A DNA stretch of 8,444 nucleotides, taken from NCBI GenBank assembly GCA_021846065.1, contig JAJZCP010000053.1, positions 1 to 8,444 on the forward strand, given 5' to 3'. Below are positions 1-8,022 of the stretch, piece after piece. The position numbers and the translations under genes were made by a program. A model generated the notes under the pieces. It made no database searches, had not been told where the DNA came from, and saw only the letters and a list, made by a program, of their open reading frames with translations. Numbering within the stretch: the stretch's first letter is position 1; every line of letters starts with the position of its first letter. Source of the stretch: Acidobacteriota bacterium. Its GTDB lineage: Bacteria > Acidobacteriota > Terriglobia > Terriglobales > Acidobacteriaceae.

Positions 1-945
1 AAACTCGTGCGCCAGCAGGTCGGACTCGGCGAGCTGATGCTTGTCGTCGGCAAAGCCCTTTTCTCCTACGCCATTGTCGGACGACTGCCCATGCTCCAGC
101 CCTTCGCCGCCAGCCACGTCAGAGAGCGTCAGCAGGAAGTGGTAGACGTGGTAGTGATGCGAGGCATACTCCACGCTTGCCTCACGCACCAGGTTGCTGA
201 CCGCGGCCAGTACGCTCGGACGCAGATTGGCATCCGCTGGATCGTCGGCCACCACGTCCAGATAGTGCTTCGGAGAAATCTCCGGAGCCAGCGCAAATTC
301 CTTGAAATACTCGCCGGCGATGATCGGCGAATCCTGAAGCTGCTCGACGTTGGTCGGGGCAAACTCCGTCACTGTGCCCGATGTGGGAACGGGCCACGCC
401 ACGCCGCCGACCGGTTGCAGCGCCGTGCCGACGCCCCATCCGGCAGGAACCTTGAGCGCGGGCTGAATGGGAATCTCGCGGACCGGCGTGTGCGCAGGAT
501 AGAGCAGCAGTTTTTCCCACTCCAGCACGGCCATCTTCTGCGTCACGCGCGCTGTCACAATGCAATCCAGGTGCGCGTGCAGCATGGTCACGCCCTGCGG
601 CACGGTCACGTGAAACTCATACATATCGGTGTCGTCGCGGCGCCAGTGCAGCGTTTGGCCGTTCGCCGTGAAGACCACGCCGGTAATGTCGCTGACCGGC
701 CCGGTGGGACGATGGTTGCCGGGAATCCACTCCGGCGTGGTGAGCATGACGTCGCCGGGCTGGACGGGCAGGTCGATGTCGGCGTGATAGAGCTTACGCG
801 GGGCGTCGGTCAGGTCGGCGGTGATGTGAATCGGCTGTGCTTGAAGCGGCGGCGTGGCTGCGACTCCACAGAGCACGAACGCTGCCGTCAGCAGGCGGCC
901 AAAGACCCGGGGCGAACGCAATCCTTCTGGCAAGGGCTTGAACAT
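1..945 (-). CDS. M61-family metallopeptidase (glycyl-aminopeptidase-like), exported, partial at the window edge
   Basis: The reverse strand is open from an ATG at 943-945 to the window start, giving 315 residues with no stop. The N-terminus looks like a Sec signal peptide: basic residues up to R17, a hydrophobic stretch over about residues 18-30, and a likely cleavage after LQA at residue 36. A beta-rich region follows. Residues 279-285 read GGEGLEH, close to the GGLEH motif of M61 peptidases, and the last visible residues (312-315) are AHEF, the beginning of the family's HExxH zinc motif. The second histidine, the third ligand and any C-terminal PDZ domain lie outside the window. The expected role is a periplasmic or secreted zinc peptidase acting on peptide N-termini. 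Start choice: AAGGAG (958-963, minus strand) sits 12 bases before this ATG, which is rather long. An in-frame ATG at 970-972 would add nine residues but lacks a clear Shine-Dalgarno. The gene is divergent from the glutamine synthetase gene and no functional link is evident. Confidence 0.87.
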   Translation of the reverse strand, partial: MFKPLPEGLRSPRVFGRLLTAAFVLCGVAATPPLQAQPIHITADLTDAPRKLYHADIDLPVQPGDVMLTTPEWIPGNHRPTGPVSDITGVVFTANGQTLHWRRDDTDMYEFHVTVPQGVTMLHAHLDCIVTARVTQKMAVLEWEKLLLYPAHTPVREIPIQPALKVPAGWGVGTALQPVGGVAWPVPTSGTVTEFAPTNVEQLQDSPIIAGEYFKEFALAPEISPKHYLDVVADDPADANLRPSVLAAVSNLVREASVEYASHHYHVYHFLLTLSDVAGGEGLEHGQSSDNGVGEKGFADDKHQLAESDLLAHEF

Positions 946-1081
946 AGACAGACATTTCTCCTTGATAGGCATCCTAGCAGGGCGTCTGAGGTCAGGCTTT
1001 CGGCAGATTCCGCTCAACTTCTCTTCGTTTTCGCGTGCGCAGCCCGGTTTTCCGGTTTAATCTAAACGAAATCGCCTCGCA

Positions 1082-1107
1082 AGGTTCGTCCCACGCTGCA
1101 CGAACCT
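1082..1107. promoter_or_regulatory. Interrupted palindrome upstream of the glutamine synthetase gene
   Basis: AGGTTCGT (1082-1089) and its exact reverse complement ACGAACCT (1100-1107) flank a 10-base spacer, 33 bases before the GTG start. It could be an operator for a dimeric regulator or a hairpin in the 5' leader. No T-run follows, so it is not a classical terminator. The role is inferred from position and symmetry only; the regulator is unknown. Confidence 0.4.
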
Positions 1108-1126
1108 ACCTAAATTGAACCCTTCC

Positions 1127-1134
1127 AAAAGGAG
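1127..1134 (+). promoter_or_regulatory. Ribosome binding site fixing a GTG start for glutamine synthetase
   Basis: AAAAGGAG lies six bases before the GTG at 1141, an ideal Shine-Dalgarno arrangement. It supports GTG as the true start; no in-frame ATG occurs nearby. Confidence 0.75.
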
Positions 1135-1140
1135 TCTTCC

Positions 1141-2572
1141 GTGTCTGATAGTTTCCGCAATTTTCTTGCCCTCAGCTATGACGAGCTGGAGGAGCTGAAT
1201 CTGGCCGCCAAGGCGGATCGTCTGAACCGCGTCTCGCCGGATGCGATTCGCGAAAAGCGCCTCAAGTACCTCACCGACGAAAAGCGCATCAAGGCCGTCA
1301 CCGTACTTTTTACGGATCTCGAAGGCCGCCTGCACCTGCTCGACTACGACAAGAAGTTTCTGCTTTCGAGCTATGACAACCTGACGTTCGATGGCTCTTC
1401 GATCCGCGGATTTACCGCGCAGAAGGAGAGCGACCTGCGGCTGGGCATCGACTGGAGCGCGTTTTACTGGGTTCCCGCCGACGTCTTTGGCACGGGCAAG
1501 GTGCTGGTCTTTGGCACCGTCATCGACAAGAACGGAACGGCCTACTCCGGCGACCTGCGCGGCGTGCTGAAGACCTATGCCGACAAGCTCCACGCGGAAA
1601 AAAGGCTATACGCTGAACGCGGCCAACGAGATTGAAGGCTTCCTGTTTGAGGGTGCGGACGCCGAGCGCAAGTATCACGAGACGGGCAATTTCACCTACG
1701 TGAATACGGGCGGCTACTACCACTCGCTGCCGCTCGATCCGCTGCGCCGTTTCATCGATACGGCGGCGGAAGTGCAGCGCGCGATGGGCTTCCAGAATGA
1801 GAAGGATCATCCGGAAGTTGCGCCGAGCCAGTTTGAGATCAACTACAGCTACGGCGAGGTTGTGGCCGCGGCCGATCAGATCCAGCTTTACAAGCTGCTG
1901 GCGCGCCAGATCGCCAACAACATGGGCTTTACGGCCAGCTTCCTGCCCAAGCCGGTGGTGGGCGTGAACGGCAGCGGCATGCACACCAACATGTCCATCA
2001 CGCATGGCAAGACCAATCTCTTCTGGGATGCCAATGGACAGGAACAGCTCTCGGGCGCGGGATGGGATTTTGTGGATCGCATTCTGACCCATGCGCTCGA
2101 TATCTGCCTGATTCTGAACTCGAGCGTGAATGCGTATCGCCGTCTGGATCCGCACTTTGAAGCGCCCAACCAGATCAAGGCCTCGGCCACGGATCGCGGT
2201 TCGATGGTGCGCATTCCGATTGGGAACTCGAAGTCGATGCGCGTCGAGGTTCGCTCGGTCGGTCCGGATGCCAATCCGTATCTGGCGCTCTATTCGCTGT
2301 TCAAGACGGGCATCGACGGATCGGTGTCGAAGATCAAGAATCTGCGCCAGGCACAGCGGTATCTGCCGGACAATATCTACACCGCCATCGAGGACTTCTC
2401 GAAGTCGAAGTGGATTGCCGAGATTCTTGGCGCCGACGTGCAGAGTCGTTTTGTGGACCTCAAGCGCGGCGCCGCGGATCGCTCTCCACGTGCACTTGGA
2501 ACATTTGTGAAAGGCTCCGAGGTGCAGTATCACCACGAAGTCTATAACCAGGCGCTTTGGAACCTGTTCTAA
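1141..2572 (+). pseudogene. glnA: Type I glutamine synthetase family protein, split by a one-base frameshift
   Basis: Glutamine synthetase makes glutamine from glutamate, ammonia and ATP as a cytoplasmic dodecamer. The first reading frame (GTG 1141 to stop 1633-1635) carries the beta-grasp N-domain, including FDGSSI at residues 83-88, the loop that completes the neighbouring subunit's active site. After residue 154 the frame slips by one base and homology continues in the frame ending at 2572. Counting without the extra base, the joined protein would be 476 residues, normal for the short type I class. Metal and substrate ligands are all recognisable: E163 and E165 (EIEGF), E225 and E232 (EVAPSQFEI), and H281 (NGSGMHTN). 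The arginines of RRLDP, DRGSMVRIP and the VEVR strand are also present. No KP-Y-DLPPEE-type adenylylation motif is seen near the C-terminus, so classical GlnE control is unlikely. The C-terminal piece has an ATG at 1577 but no good Shine-Dalgarno. It could instead be a GS-like amidoligase serving the downstream cassette. The symbol is by family only. Confidence 0.85.
1598..1603 (+). other. Frameshift site: A6 homopolymer inside the glutamine synthetase gene
   Basis: In the upstream frame this reads GCG GAA AAA AGG and soon stops at 1633-1635. Removing one A gives GCG GAA AAA GGC TAT, which joins directly to the conserved GYTLNAANEIEGF segment. The needed change is +1 (or -2), so the usual -1 slippery logic (A AAA AAG) does not fit. 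A homopolymer miscount or a genuine recent indel is the simplest reading. Confidence 0.85.
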
Positions 2573-2594
2573 ACGCGCCGCTGAGCAGACAAAA

Positions 2595-2630
2595 GGAGGG
2601 CGCAGTCGAGTGGCTGCGCCTTTCGTTTTT
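2595..2630 (+). terminator. Rho-independent terminator after the glutamine synthetase gene
   Basis: The core stem is GGCGCAG (2599-2605) paired with CTGCGCC (2614-2620) around an 8-base loop. It extends outward by four pairs, two of them G-U, to 2595 and 2624. A TTTTT run at 2626-2630 follows. It begins 22 bases after the stop at 2572 and should separate glutamine synthetase transcription from the cassette. Confidence 0.72.
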
Positions 2631-2671
2631 CAGCCGATCGATTCGCAAGAAAGGTAGCCGCAGTCCTGGCC

Positions 2672-4156
2672 ATGAGTTCACAGCAGGCAGAAGATTTCAC
2701 AATCCGCATGCCGGAAATTCCGGACCACATTCTCGGCGACTACCCTGTCGGTAAGGTCTATGACGAGATGCGCGAGCCGGATGGCAGTCTGCGTCCGCAC
2801 TACCAGGCTCTGGCCGCGATGCTGGCGACGCTGTCGCCGGAAGAGTTGCAACGGCGCAAGCAATCCGCGGACCTGTCGTTTCTGATGCAGGGCATCACCT
2901 TCACGGTCTATGGTGGCGACGAGGGTACGGAGCGCATCTTTCCCTATGATCTGCTGCCGCGGCTGATTACAGCCTCAGAGTGGCGGACGATCGAGCGCGG
3001 ACTTACGCAGCGTATCGTTGCGCTGAATCACTTTCTGCGGGATGTTTACAGCGATGCGAAGATTCTTGCCGACAAAGTGGTTCCGCGTCAGCTTGTGTAT
3101 AGTTGCCGCCACTATCGCCGCCAGATGTGCGAACTGGAGGTGCCGCGCAACGTTTACATCGCTGTGGTCGGCAGCGACCTGCTGCGTTTGCCCAGCGGCG
3201 AGTTCGTGGTGCTTGAAGACAATCTGCGCGTTCCCTCAGGCGTCAGCTATATGCTGACGAATCGTCGGGTGATGAAGCGCACCTTTCCGCGGCTCTTCCA
3301 AAGCTATGGCGTGCAGCCAATCGAGCATTATCCGCAGCTTCTGCTGGGCACGCTTCGTTCGCTTGCGCCGGAGGGTCGACCGGAGCCAAACATTGTGCTG
3401 CTGACCCCCGGCGTGTATAACTCCGCCTATTTTGAGCACACGTATCTGGCTCGCCAGATGGGCATCGATCTGGTGGAAGGCCGCGATCTGGTGACGCATG
3501 ACAACATCGTCTACATGCGCACCACCGGCGGATTGAAGCGCGTGGATGTGATCTATCGCCGCGTCGATGACGACTACAGCGATCCGCTGGCCTTTCGCTC
3601 GGACACTGCGCTGGGATGTGCCGGGCTGTTTAATGCATATCGCGCCGGGAATGTGACGGTGACCAACGCCTTCGGAACGGGACTGGCCGACGACAAAGGC
3701 ATGTATGCCTATGTTCCCCAAATGATCCGCTACTACCTGGGCGAAGAGCCGATTCTGAACAACGTGGAGACATATCTGCTGACCGAAGATATCCAGCGCA
3801 GGCACGTGCTGGCCAATCTGGACAAGCTCGTGGTGAAAGCGGTGGGAGAAAGTGGCGGCTACGGAATGCTGATCGGTCCGCACGCCAGCACGGCCGAGCG
3901 GGAAGAGTTTGCGCGTGCGATCGAGGCGAATCCGCGGAATTATATTGCGCAGCCGACGCTGGATTTTTCACGTGCTCCGTGCCTGTTTGACGGACGGCTG
4001 GAGCCGCGCCACGTGGATCTGAGGCCGTACATTCTGTTTGGCGACAAGGTGCAGATCGTGCCCGGCGGACTGACGCGGGTTGCGCTGGAAAAAGGCTCGC
4101 TGGTGGTGAACTCCTCGCAGGGTGGGGGCAGCAAAGATACGTGGGTGCTGGAATAA
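2672..4156 (+). CDS. Circularly permuted type 2 ATP-grasp protein (COG2308-like)
   Basis: This 494-residue cytoplasmic protein is predicted to use ATP to activate a carboxylate and join it to an amine, forming an amide or peptide-like bond. The substrate is unknown. Characteristic family segments, in order, are [18 protein letters not shown] (82-99), [16 protein letters not shown] (180-195), [20 protein letters not shown] (331-350), the glycine-rich [17 protein letters not shown] (387-403), [12 protein letters not shown] (446-457), and a C-terminal [20 protein letters not shown] (469-488). The length is typical and the frame is intact. The ATG at 2672 has a poor Shine-Dalgarno: the nearest GAAAGG is 17 bases upstream. 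An internal ATG at residue 13 is an alternative. It is followed after 66 bases by the alpha-E gene, its usual partner, with no terminator between them. Family assignment is firm; the reaction is inferred from fold and comparative genomics. Confidence 0.93.
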   Translation: MSSQQAEDFTIRMPEIPDHILGDYPVGKVYDEMREPDGSLRPHYQALAAMLATLSPEELQRRKQSADLSFLMQGITFTVYGGDEGTERIFPYDLLPRLITASEWRTIERGLTQRIVALNHFLRDVYSDAKILADKVVPRQLVYSCRHYRRQMCELEVPRNVYIAVVGSDLLRLPSGEFVVLEDNLRVPSGVSYMLTNRRVMKRTFPRLFQSYGVQPIEHYPQLLLGTLRSLAPEGRPEPNIVLLTPGVYNSAYFEHTYLARQMGIDLVEGRDLVTHDNIVYMRTTGGLKRVDVIYRRVDDDYSDPLAFRSDTALGCAGLFNAYRAGNVTVTNAFGTGLADDKGMYAYVPQMIRYYLGEEPILNNVETYLLTEDIQRRHVLANLDKLVVKAVGESGGYGMLIGPHASTAEREEFARAIEANPRNYIAQPTLDFSRAPCLFDGRLEPRHVDLRPYILFGDKVQIVPGGLTRVALEKGSLVVNSSQGGGSKDTWVLE

Positions 4157-4211
4157 ACGGTGATCTTTCATCTCTCATCCAGCGCACAGAATGCACCAAA
4201 GAATTTTCAGC

Positions 4212-4217
4212 AGGAGG
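4212..4217 (+). promoter_or_regulatory. Consensus ribosome binding site of the alpha-E gene
   Basis: AGGAGG sits five bases before the ATG at 4223. It selects this start over the in-frame ATG at 4160, which would add 21 residues unlike the family. Confidence 0.8.
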
Positions 4218-4222
4218 AATTC

Positions 4223-5185
4223 ATGCTATCCCGCGTTGCTGACAGCCTCTACTGGATGAGCCGCTACCTGGAGCGGGCGGAAAACACCGTTCGTCAGCTT
4301 GACGTGACGCTGAGCCTGTTGCTGGATACCTCCGAGACGTCGACGGAGACGCGCTGGAACCGGCTGATGCTCTCGCTCGGCTGCACGGATTGCATGGCGT
4401 GGAGCGGGGATATCGATGCGATGGCGCGGAAGCTGATCTTTGAGACTTCCGACCCTGCGGCGATCAACGCCTGCATCCATGCGGCGCGGGAAAACGCGCG
4501 CCAGGTGCGTGAAGAGATCAGCACCGAGCAGTGGCAGCGGCTCAACCGGCTCTTTCTCCAGATGCACTCTCCGCAGGCGCAGCTCCAATCTCGCGGGAAC
4601 ATCAGCGACCTGCTTGCGTCGATTATCGACGGCATTCACCTTTTCAAAGGCGTGACCGACACGACGATGATTCATGGCGACGGATGGCAGTTCATCCGGC
4701 TGGGACGCTACCTGGAACGCGCCTACGCCACGACCACTCTGCTGGATGTGCATCGCGAGACCCTGCTGCATGTTCTGGAGGGCGAAAACAGCGGCTATCG
4801 CTATCTGGAACTGGTGGGGCTGCTGCGCTGCTGCACCTCATTCGAGGCGTATTGCCAGGTGTATACAGCCGACATTGTGCCGGAACGCATTCTGGAGTTT
4901 CTGCTGCTCAATCGAGATTTTCCTCATGCACTTCGCTACGCCATCGACGGCATTCGCCAGTCGCTGGAGGCGATTGAGTCCGCGGGAGCAAGGCGCGCGC
5001 CGGAGGCTCTGCATGCGTGTGTGGGGCGGCTTCAGTCCATGCTGCGCTACACCACGATTGACGAGATTCTGCGGGGTGATACGGGCGCATTTCTTCATTC
5101 GATCCGGGCGCAGTGCCAGCAGATTCACGAGGTACTCTACAGTCATTACATGCAGTATTCCGTTCAGGCCGCGCTGGCTCTTTAG
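4223..5185 (+). CDS. Alpha-E domain protein (DUF403 / COG2307-like)
   Basis: This 320-residue protein is predicted to be all helical, with no signal peptide or membrane segment. It opens with the family signature MLSRVADSLYWMSRYLERAE. The RYLERA motif at residues 14-19, carrying the conserved E-R pair, recurs at 162-167 (GRYLERAYATTTLLDV), and both copies are followed by a similar leucine-Asp segment (QLDV, LLDV). This points to an ancient internal duplication. Alpha-E proteins almost always accompany circularly permuted ATP-grasp proteins, sometimes fused to them, so it probably acts as a partner subunit or scaffold in the same reaction. No catalytic role is proven. It follows the ATP-grasp gene by 66 bases and precedes the transglutaminase gene by 149, all on the plus strand, consistent with an operon. 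Confidence 0.93.
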   Translation: MLSRVADSLYWMSRYLERAENTVRQLDVTLSLLLDTSETSTETRWNRLMLSLGCTDCMAWSGDIDAMARKLIFETSDPAAINACIHAARENARQVREEISTEQWQRLNRLFLQMHSPQAQLQSRGNISDLLASIIDGIHLFKGVTDTTMIHGDGWQFIRLGRYLERAYATTTLLDVHRETLLHVLEGENSGYRYLELVGLLRCCTSFEAYCQVYTADIVPERILEFLLLNRDFPHALRYAIDGIRQSLEAIESAGARRAPEALHACVGRLQSMLRYTTIDEILRGDTGAFLHSIRAQCQQIHEVLYSHYMQYSVQAALAL

Positions 5186-5202
5186 CCAGGCGCGGATCAA
5201 CC

Positions 5203-5230
5203 CAAGCGAATCAACTCAAGCGAATCAACC
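5203..5230 (+). repeat. Two tandem 14-bp repeats in the alpha-E / transglutaminase spacer
   Basis: CAAGCGAATCAACT (5203-5216) is followed at once by CAAGCGAATCAACC (5217-5230), differing only in the last base. A weaker third copy precedes it at 5189-5202 (9 of 14 bases). Three GGCAGT hexamers follow at 5237, 5250 and 5256. It may reflect replication slippage or a repeated binding site; no function is assigned. Confidence 0.6.
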
Positions 5231-5325
5231 GTAATCGGCAGTCAGCAAAGGCAGTGGCAGTGAGAACGTACAGCGATATCTCCTCATGGATGCGTGGGCG
5301 GCAGGCTCACGGAACTTCGGCAGAC

Positions 5326-5329
5326 GAGG
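5326..5329 (+). promoter_or_regulatory. Ribosome binding site of the transglutaminase gene
   Basis: GAGG lies five bases before the ATG at 5335. It supports this start over upstream in-frame candidates: a GTG at 5260 (preceded by AAAGG at 5247-5251) and an ATG at 5290. The conserved domain begins right after this ATG. Confidence 0.5.
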
Positions 5330-5334
5330 CGAAC

Positions 5335-6318
5335 ATGAACTTCTACTCCATCCGCCATCTCACGCGATTTCGCTACGCGCAGCCGGTGAGCGAAAGCATT
5401 ATGGAAGTGCGCATGCATCCGCGCACCGACGAGGCGCAGCACTGTCTTTCGTTTTCGCTTTCCGTCAGCCCGCGCTGCCGCGTCTTCAGCTATCGCGACC
5501 ATTATGGCAACAACGTGCAGCACTTTGATATTCCCGGCGAACACAGTCAGCTTGTCATCCTCGCCGAGTCGTTGATCGAGCAGCATCCGGTGCAACCGCT
5601 TCCAACAGCTCTGGCGACCTCGGCTTGGCAGGAGCTGGCCGATCTTGTGGAGGACGGCGACTACGGCGAGATGCTTTTGCCGAGCCAGTTCACGCAAAAC
5701 TCCGCCGCACTGAAACAGCTTGCCGCCGAACTGCGCGTCAGCCGAGGCGAGGATCCGCTGACGGCTGCGCGAGAACTGACGGAATCGCTATACCGGTACT
5801 TCGAGTATGTGCCGCGCTCGACGCGCGTGGATTCGCCGATCGATGAAGCGATTCTCAGCCGCAAAGGCGTCTGCCAGGACTTTACGCACACGATGATTGC
5901 GCTGCTTCGATCGCTGGGCATCCCGGCTCGCTATGTCTCCGGCTATCTGTATCGAGGAAGTGATGACCATGACCGGTCCACTCCGGACGCGACGCACGCG
6001 TGGGTGGAGGCGCTGCTGCCGGGGCTGAACTGGATTGGCTTTGACCCGACCAACAATCTGGTGGCGGGATCGCGCCACATCCGCACCGCGATTGGCCGCG
6101 ATTACGCCGATGTGCCGCCGACGCACGGCATCTTCCGCGGGGATGCGGACAGCGATTTGTACGTGGCGGTGCAGGTGGAGGCCAGTAGCACCGCGCCGGT
6201 TCTCGATCGTCGCCAGCACGTGCCGGACGACTGGACTGTGCTGGTGGAGCGTGCGCGGGAAGCGCCACCGCGACCGGCGCAGTCGGCAATGACACAGATT
6301 GTGCAGCAGCAACAATAG
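5335..6318 (+). CDS. Transglutaminase-like cysteine protein (COG1305-like)
   Basis: This 327-residue protein has no obvious signal peptide. The N-terminal part starts MNFYSIRHLTRFRYAQPVSE and matches the beta-sandwich typical of bacterial transglutaminase N-domains (about residues 1-85). The papain-like core carries an intact triad: Cys180 in KGVCQDFTH, His221 in ATHAWVEALLPG, and Asp237 in WIGFDPTNN. Such proteins may hydrolyse amide bonds or transfer acyl groups to amines. Beside an ATP-grasp ligase, the likely role is to trim, release or transfer a peptide-like product, which is inference. The reading frame is open upstream to 5113, but the extension is arginine-rich, overlaps the alpha-E gene and lacks domain similarity, so ATG 5335 is preferred. 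The C-terminal 40 or so residues are low-complexity and Gln/Pro-rich. It is the third gene of the cassette. Confidence 0.92.
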   Translation: MNFYSIRHLTRFRYAQPVSESIMEVRMHPRTDEAQHCLSFSLSVSPRCRVFSYRDHYGNNVQHFDIPGEHSQLVILAESLIEQHPVQPLPTALATSAWQELADLVEDGDYGEMLLPSQFTQNSAALKQLAAELRVSRGEDPLTAARELTESLYRYFEYVPRSTRVDSPIDEAILSRKGVCQDFTHTMIALLRSLGIPARYVSGYLYRGSDDHDRSTPDATHAWVEALLPGLNWIGFDPTNNLVAGSRHIRTAIGRDYADVPPTHGIFRGDADSDLYVAVQVEASSTAPVLDRRQHVPDDWTVLVERAREAPPRPAQSAMTQIVQQQQ

Positions 6319-6421
6319 CTGCACGCGTCTGTCGCGGTTGAGCCTCTGGCCATGAAGCACGGAGACCGCCTGAAGCAATCTCTTTCCCCGACGATGCGCA
6401 GACCGATTTTCAGGAAGCAGT

Positions 6422-8008
6422 ATGAACGCGAGGAAAACTGCCGTTATCATCGGGGCCGGACCGGCCGGACTGACCGCGGCGCTGGAGTTTTGCCGCCGGT
6501 CGGCGATACACCCCATCGTGGTCGAGGCTACGTCGGAGATTGGCGGTCTGTCGCGCACGATCCGCTACAAAGGGAACCGGATGGATGTGGGCGGCCATCG
6601 GTTTTTTTCCCGCTCCGATCGCGTGATGGCCTGGTGGACGGAGCTTTTTCCGATTGCGCAGCAGCAGGACGAAGCGACGGCGACGGTTCGATACCAGAAC
6701 CAGCAGCGCACGGTCGAGGCCACGGCGGATGTCGAGAGCGAGCGTGTGATGCTGTTGCGACCGCGTCGCAGCCGGATCTATTTTCTGCGGCGATTCTTTC
6801 GCTATCCGCTGGCGCTCGATGGGGCGACGCTGCGCGCGTTGGGCGTGAGGCGAACGGTGAGGATCGGCTGGAGTTATCTGGCGGCAAAACTTGCTCCGCG
6901 CAGGCCGGAGCGAACGCTGGAAGACTTTTTCATCAACCGTTTTGGCGGGGAACTCTTCCGCACGTTTTTTCGCGATTACACGGAAAAGGTGTGGGGAGTT
7001 TCCTGCTCATCCATCAGCGCGGAGTGGGGCGCGCGCCGGATCAAGGGGCTGTCCCTGCGCGCCGCGGTAGTTCATTTTCTGCGGCAGCAGCGCAGACCCG
7101 ATGCCGCATCGGAGATTGCGCAGAAGGCCACGGAAACGTCACTGATTGAGCGATTCTTGTATCCGAAGCTGGGGCCGGGTCAGCTTTGGGAGCATGTGGC
7201 GCAGTTGGTGGAGCAGCAAGGCGGCGAAGTTCGACTGGACTCGACCGTAAGGGGTCTGCATTGCGCCGAGAACCGGGTTCACGCGGTCACGGTCTCGGAT
7301 TCTGACGGCGCGACCACGACGATCTCCGCCGACTATGTGCTGTCGACGATGCCGGTGCGGGATCTGATTCGCGCGATGGACGAGCCTGCGCCGACGGAGA
7401 TTCGGAGCGTGAGCGAGGGTCTGGTCTATCGCGACTTCATGACGGTGGGCCTGCTGGTGGAGAAGCTGAGCCTGACGGAAGCGGATGGCTCGCGGCTGCG
7501 CGATACGTGGATTTATATTCAGGAGCCGGATGTGCGCGTGGGGCGGTTGCAGATCTTCAACAACTGGAGTCCCTATCTGGTGGCAGACCCGACGAAGACG
7601 TGGATCGGGCTGGAGTACTTCTGCCAGGAGGGGGATGATCTGTGGAGTCGCACGGATGGGTCGATGGCCGAGTTTGCGATAGCGGAAGCGGAAAAGATCG
7701 GGATGCTGCAACGCAGCGCGGTGACGGATTGGCATGTGGTGCGCGTGCCGAAGAGCTATCCGGCGTACTTTGGCAGCTATGATCGCTTTCCGGAGATCAT
7801 CGAGTTTGTCAGCCGCTTTCAGAACCTGTTTCTGATTGGGCGCAACGGGATGCACAAGTACAACAACCAGGACCACTCGATGCTGACGGCGATGGCCGCG
7901 GTCGATGCGATTCTAGAGGGCAACACGGACAAATCCGCGCTGTGGGCGATCAACACCGAGCAGGAGTACAGCGAGACGAAGCCGGCGCGACAGCGGGATT
8001 CAGAGTAG
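6422..8008 (+). CDS. FAD-dependent oxidoreductase, amine-oxidase / UDP-galactopyranose-mutase-like superfamily
   Basis: The protein has 528 residues. AGGAAG lies four bases before the ATG. The N-terminus carries a Rossmann dinucleotide-binding fold: [15 protein letters not shown] with GAGPAG at 11-16, then an acidic residue ending the second strand (VVEA, E35). Next come GGLSRT (41-46) and GGHRFF (57-62), typical of the NAD(P)-binding-like amine-oxidase, phytoene-desaturase and UDP-galactopyranose-mutase group. A C-terminal flavin-contact segment is [17 protein letters not shown] (471-487). No membrane segment or signal peptide is evident. Members of this subfamily often sit in exopolysaccharide or glycan gene clusters, and the substrate here cannot be read from sequence. 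It follows the transglutaminase gene by 103 bases, with no terminator or clear promoter between them, so cotranscription is possible. Other possibilities are a protoporphyrinogen-oxidase-like or carotenoid-desaturase-like enzyme. Superfamily placement is firm; the reaction is not. Confidence 0.85.
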   Translation: MNARKTAVIIGAGPAGLTAALEFCRRSAIHPIVVEATSEIGGLSRTIRYKGNRMDVGGHRFFSRSDRVMAWWTELFPIAQQQDEATATVRYQNQQRTVEATADVESERVMLLRPRRSRIYFLRRFFRYPLALDGATLRALGVRRTVRIGWSYLAAKLAPRRPERTLEDFFINRFGGELFRTFFRDYTEKVWGVSCSSISAEWGARRIKGLSLRAAVVHFLRQQRRPDAASEIAQKATETSLIERFLYPKLGPGQLWEHVAQLVEQQGGEVRLDSTVRGLHCAENRVHAVTVSDSDGATTTISADYVLSTMPVRDLIRAMDEPAPTEIRSVSEGLVYRDFMTVGLLVEKLSLTEADGSRLRDTWIYIQEPDVRVGRLQIFNNWSPYLVADPTKTWIGLEYFCQEGDDLWSRTDGSMAEFAIAEAEKIGMLQRSAVTDWHVVRVPKSYPAYFGSYDRFPEIIEFVSRFQNLFLIGRNGMHKYNNQDHSMLTAMAAVDAILEGNTDKSALWAINTEQEYSETKPARQRDSE

Positions 8009-8022
8009 GCGCGAGAGAAGGA

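Noticed and set aside
929..943. Sigma-54-like promoter TGGCA...TTGAA upstream of glutamine synthetase
   Set aside because: The spacing does not give GG-N10-GC, and it lies inside the peptidase coding region about 200 bases from the start.
1044..1063. Possible promoter: CCGGTTT direct repeat followed by TAATCT
   Set aside because: The -10-like hexamer has no convincing -35 at 16-18 bases, and the repeat is only 7 bp.
7..1065. Long plus-strand open frame of 352 codons
   Set aside because: It is antisense to the M61 peptidase, Arg/His-rich with no recognisable motif. The minus strand here shows a signal peptide and M61 motifs.
1520..2536. Minus-strand open frame of 338 codons across the glutamine synthetase gene
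   Set aside because: The translation is Arg/His/Ala-rich and without domains, typical of antisense frames in GC-rich genes; the plus strand carries clear catalytic motifs.
1577..2572. C-terminal half of glutamine synthetase as an independent gene from ATG 1577
   Set aside because: It has no Shine-Dalgarno and would lack the FDGSSI loop. The codons before GGC at 1604 do not match the family, while the upstream frame does.
6304..6323. Small hairpin GCAGC / GCTGC at the transglutaminase stop
   Set aside because: The stem is only five pairs and there is no T-run, so it is not a credible terminator.
5788..6558. Minus-strand open frame of 256 codons over the transglutaminase and FAD genes
   Set aside because: It spans parts of two well-supported plus-strand genes and its translation is Arg-rich without motifs.
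6352..7149. Plus-strand open frame of 265 codons overlapping the FAD gene
   Set aside because: It is the FAD gene read in another frame; the true frame has GAGPAG and GGHRFF and a better ribosome binding site.
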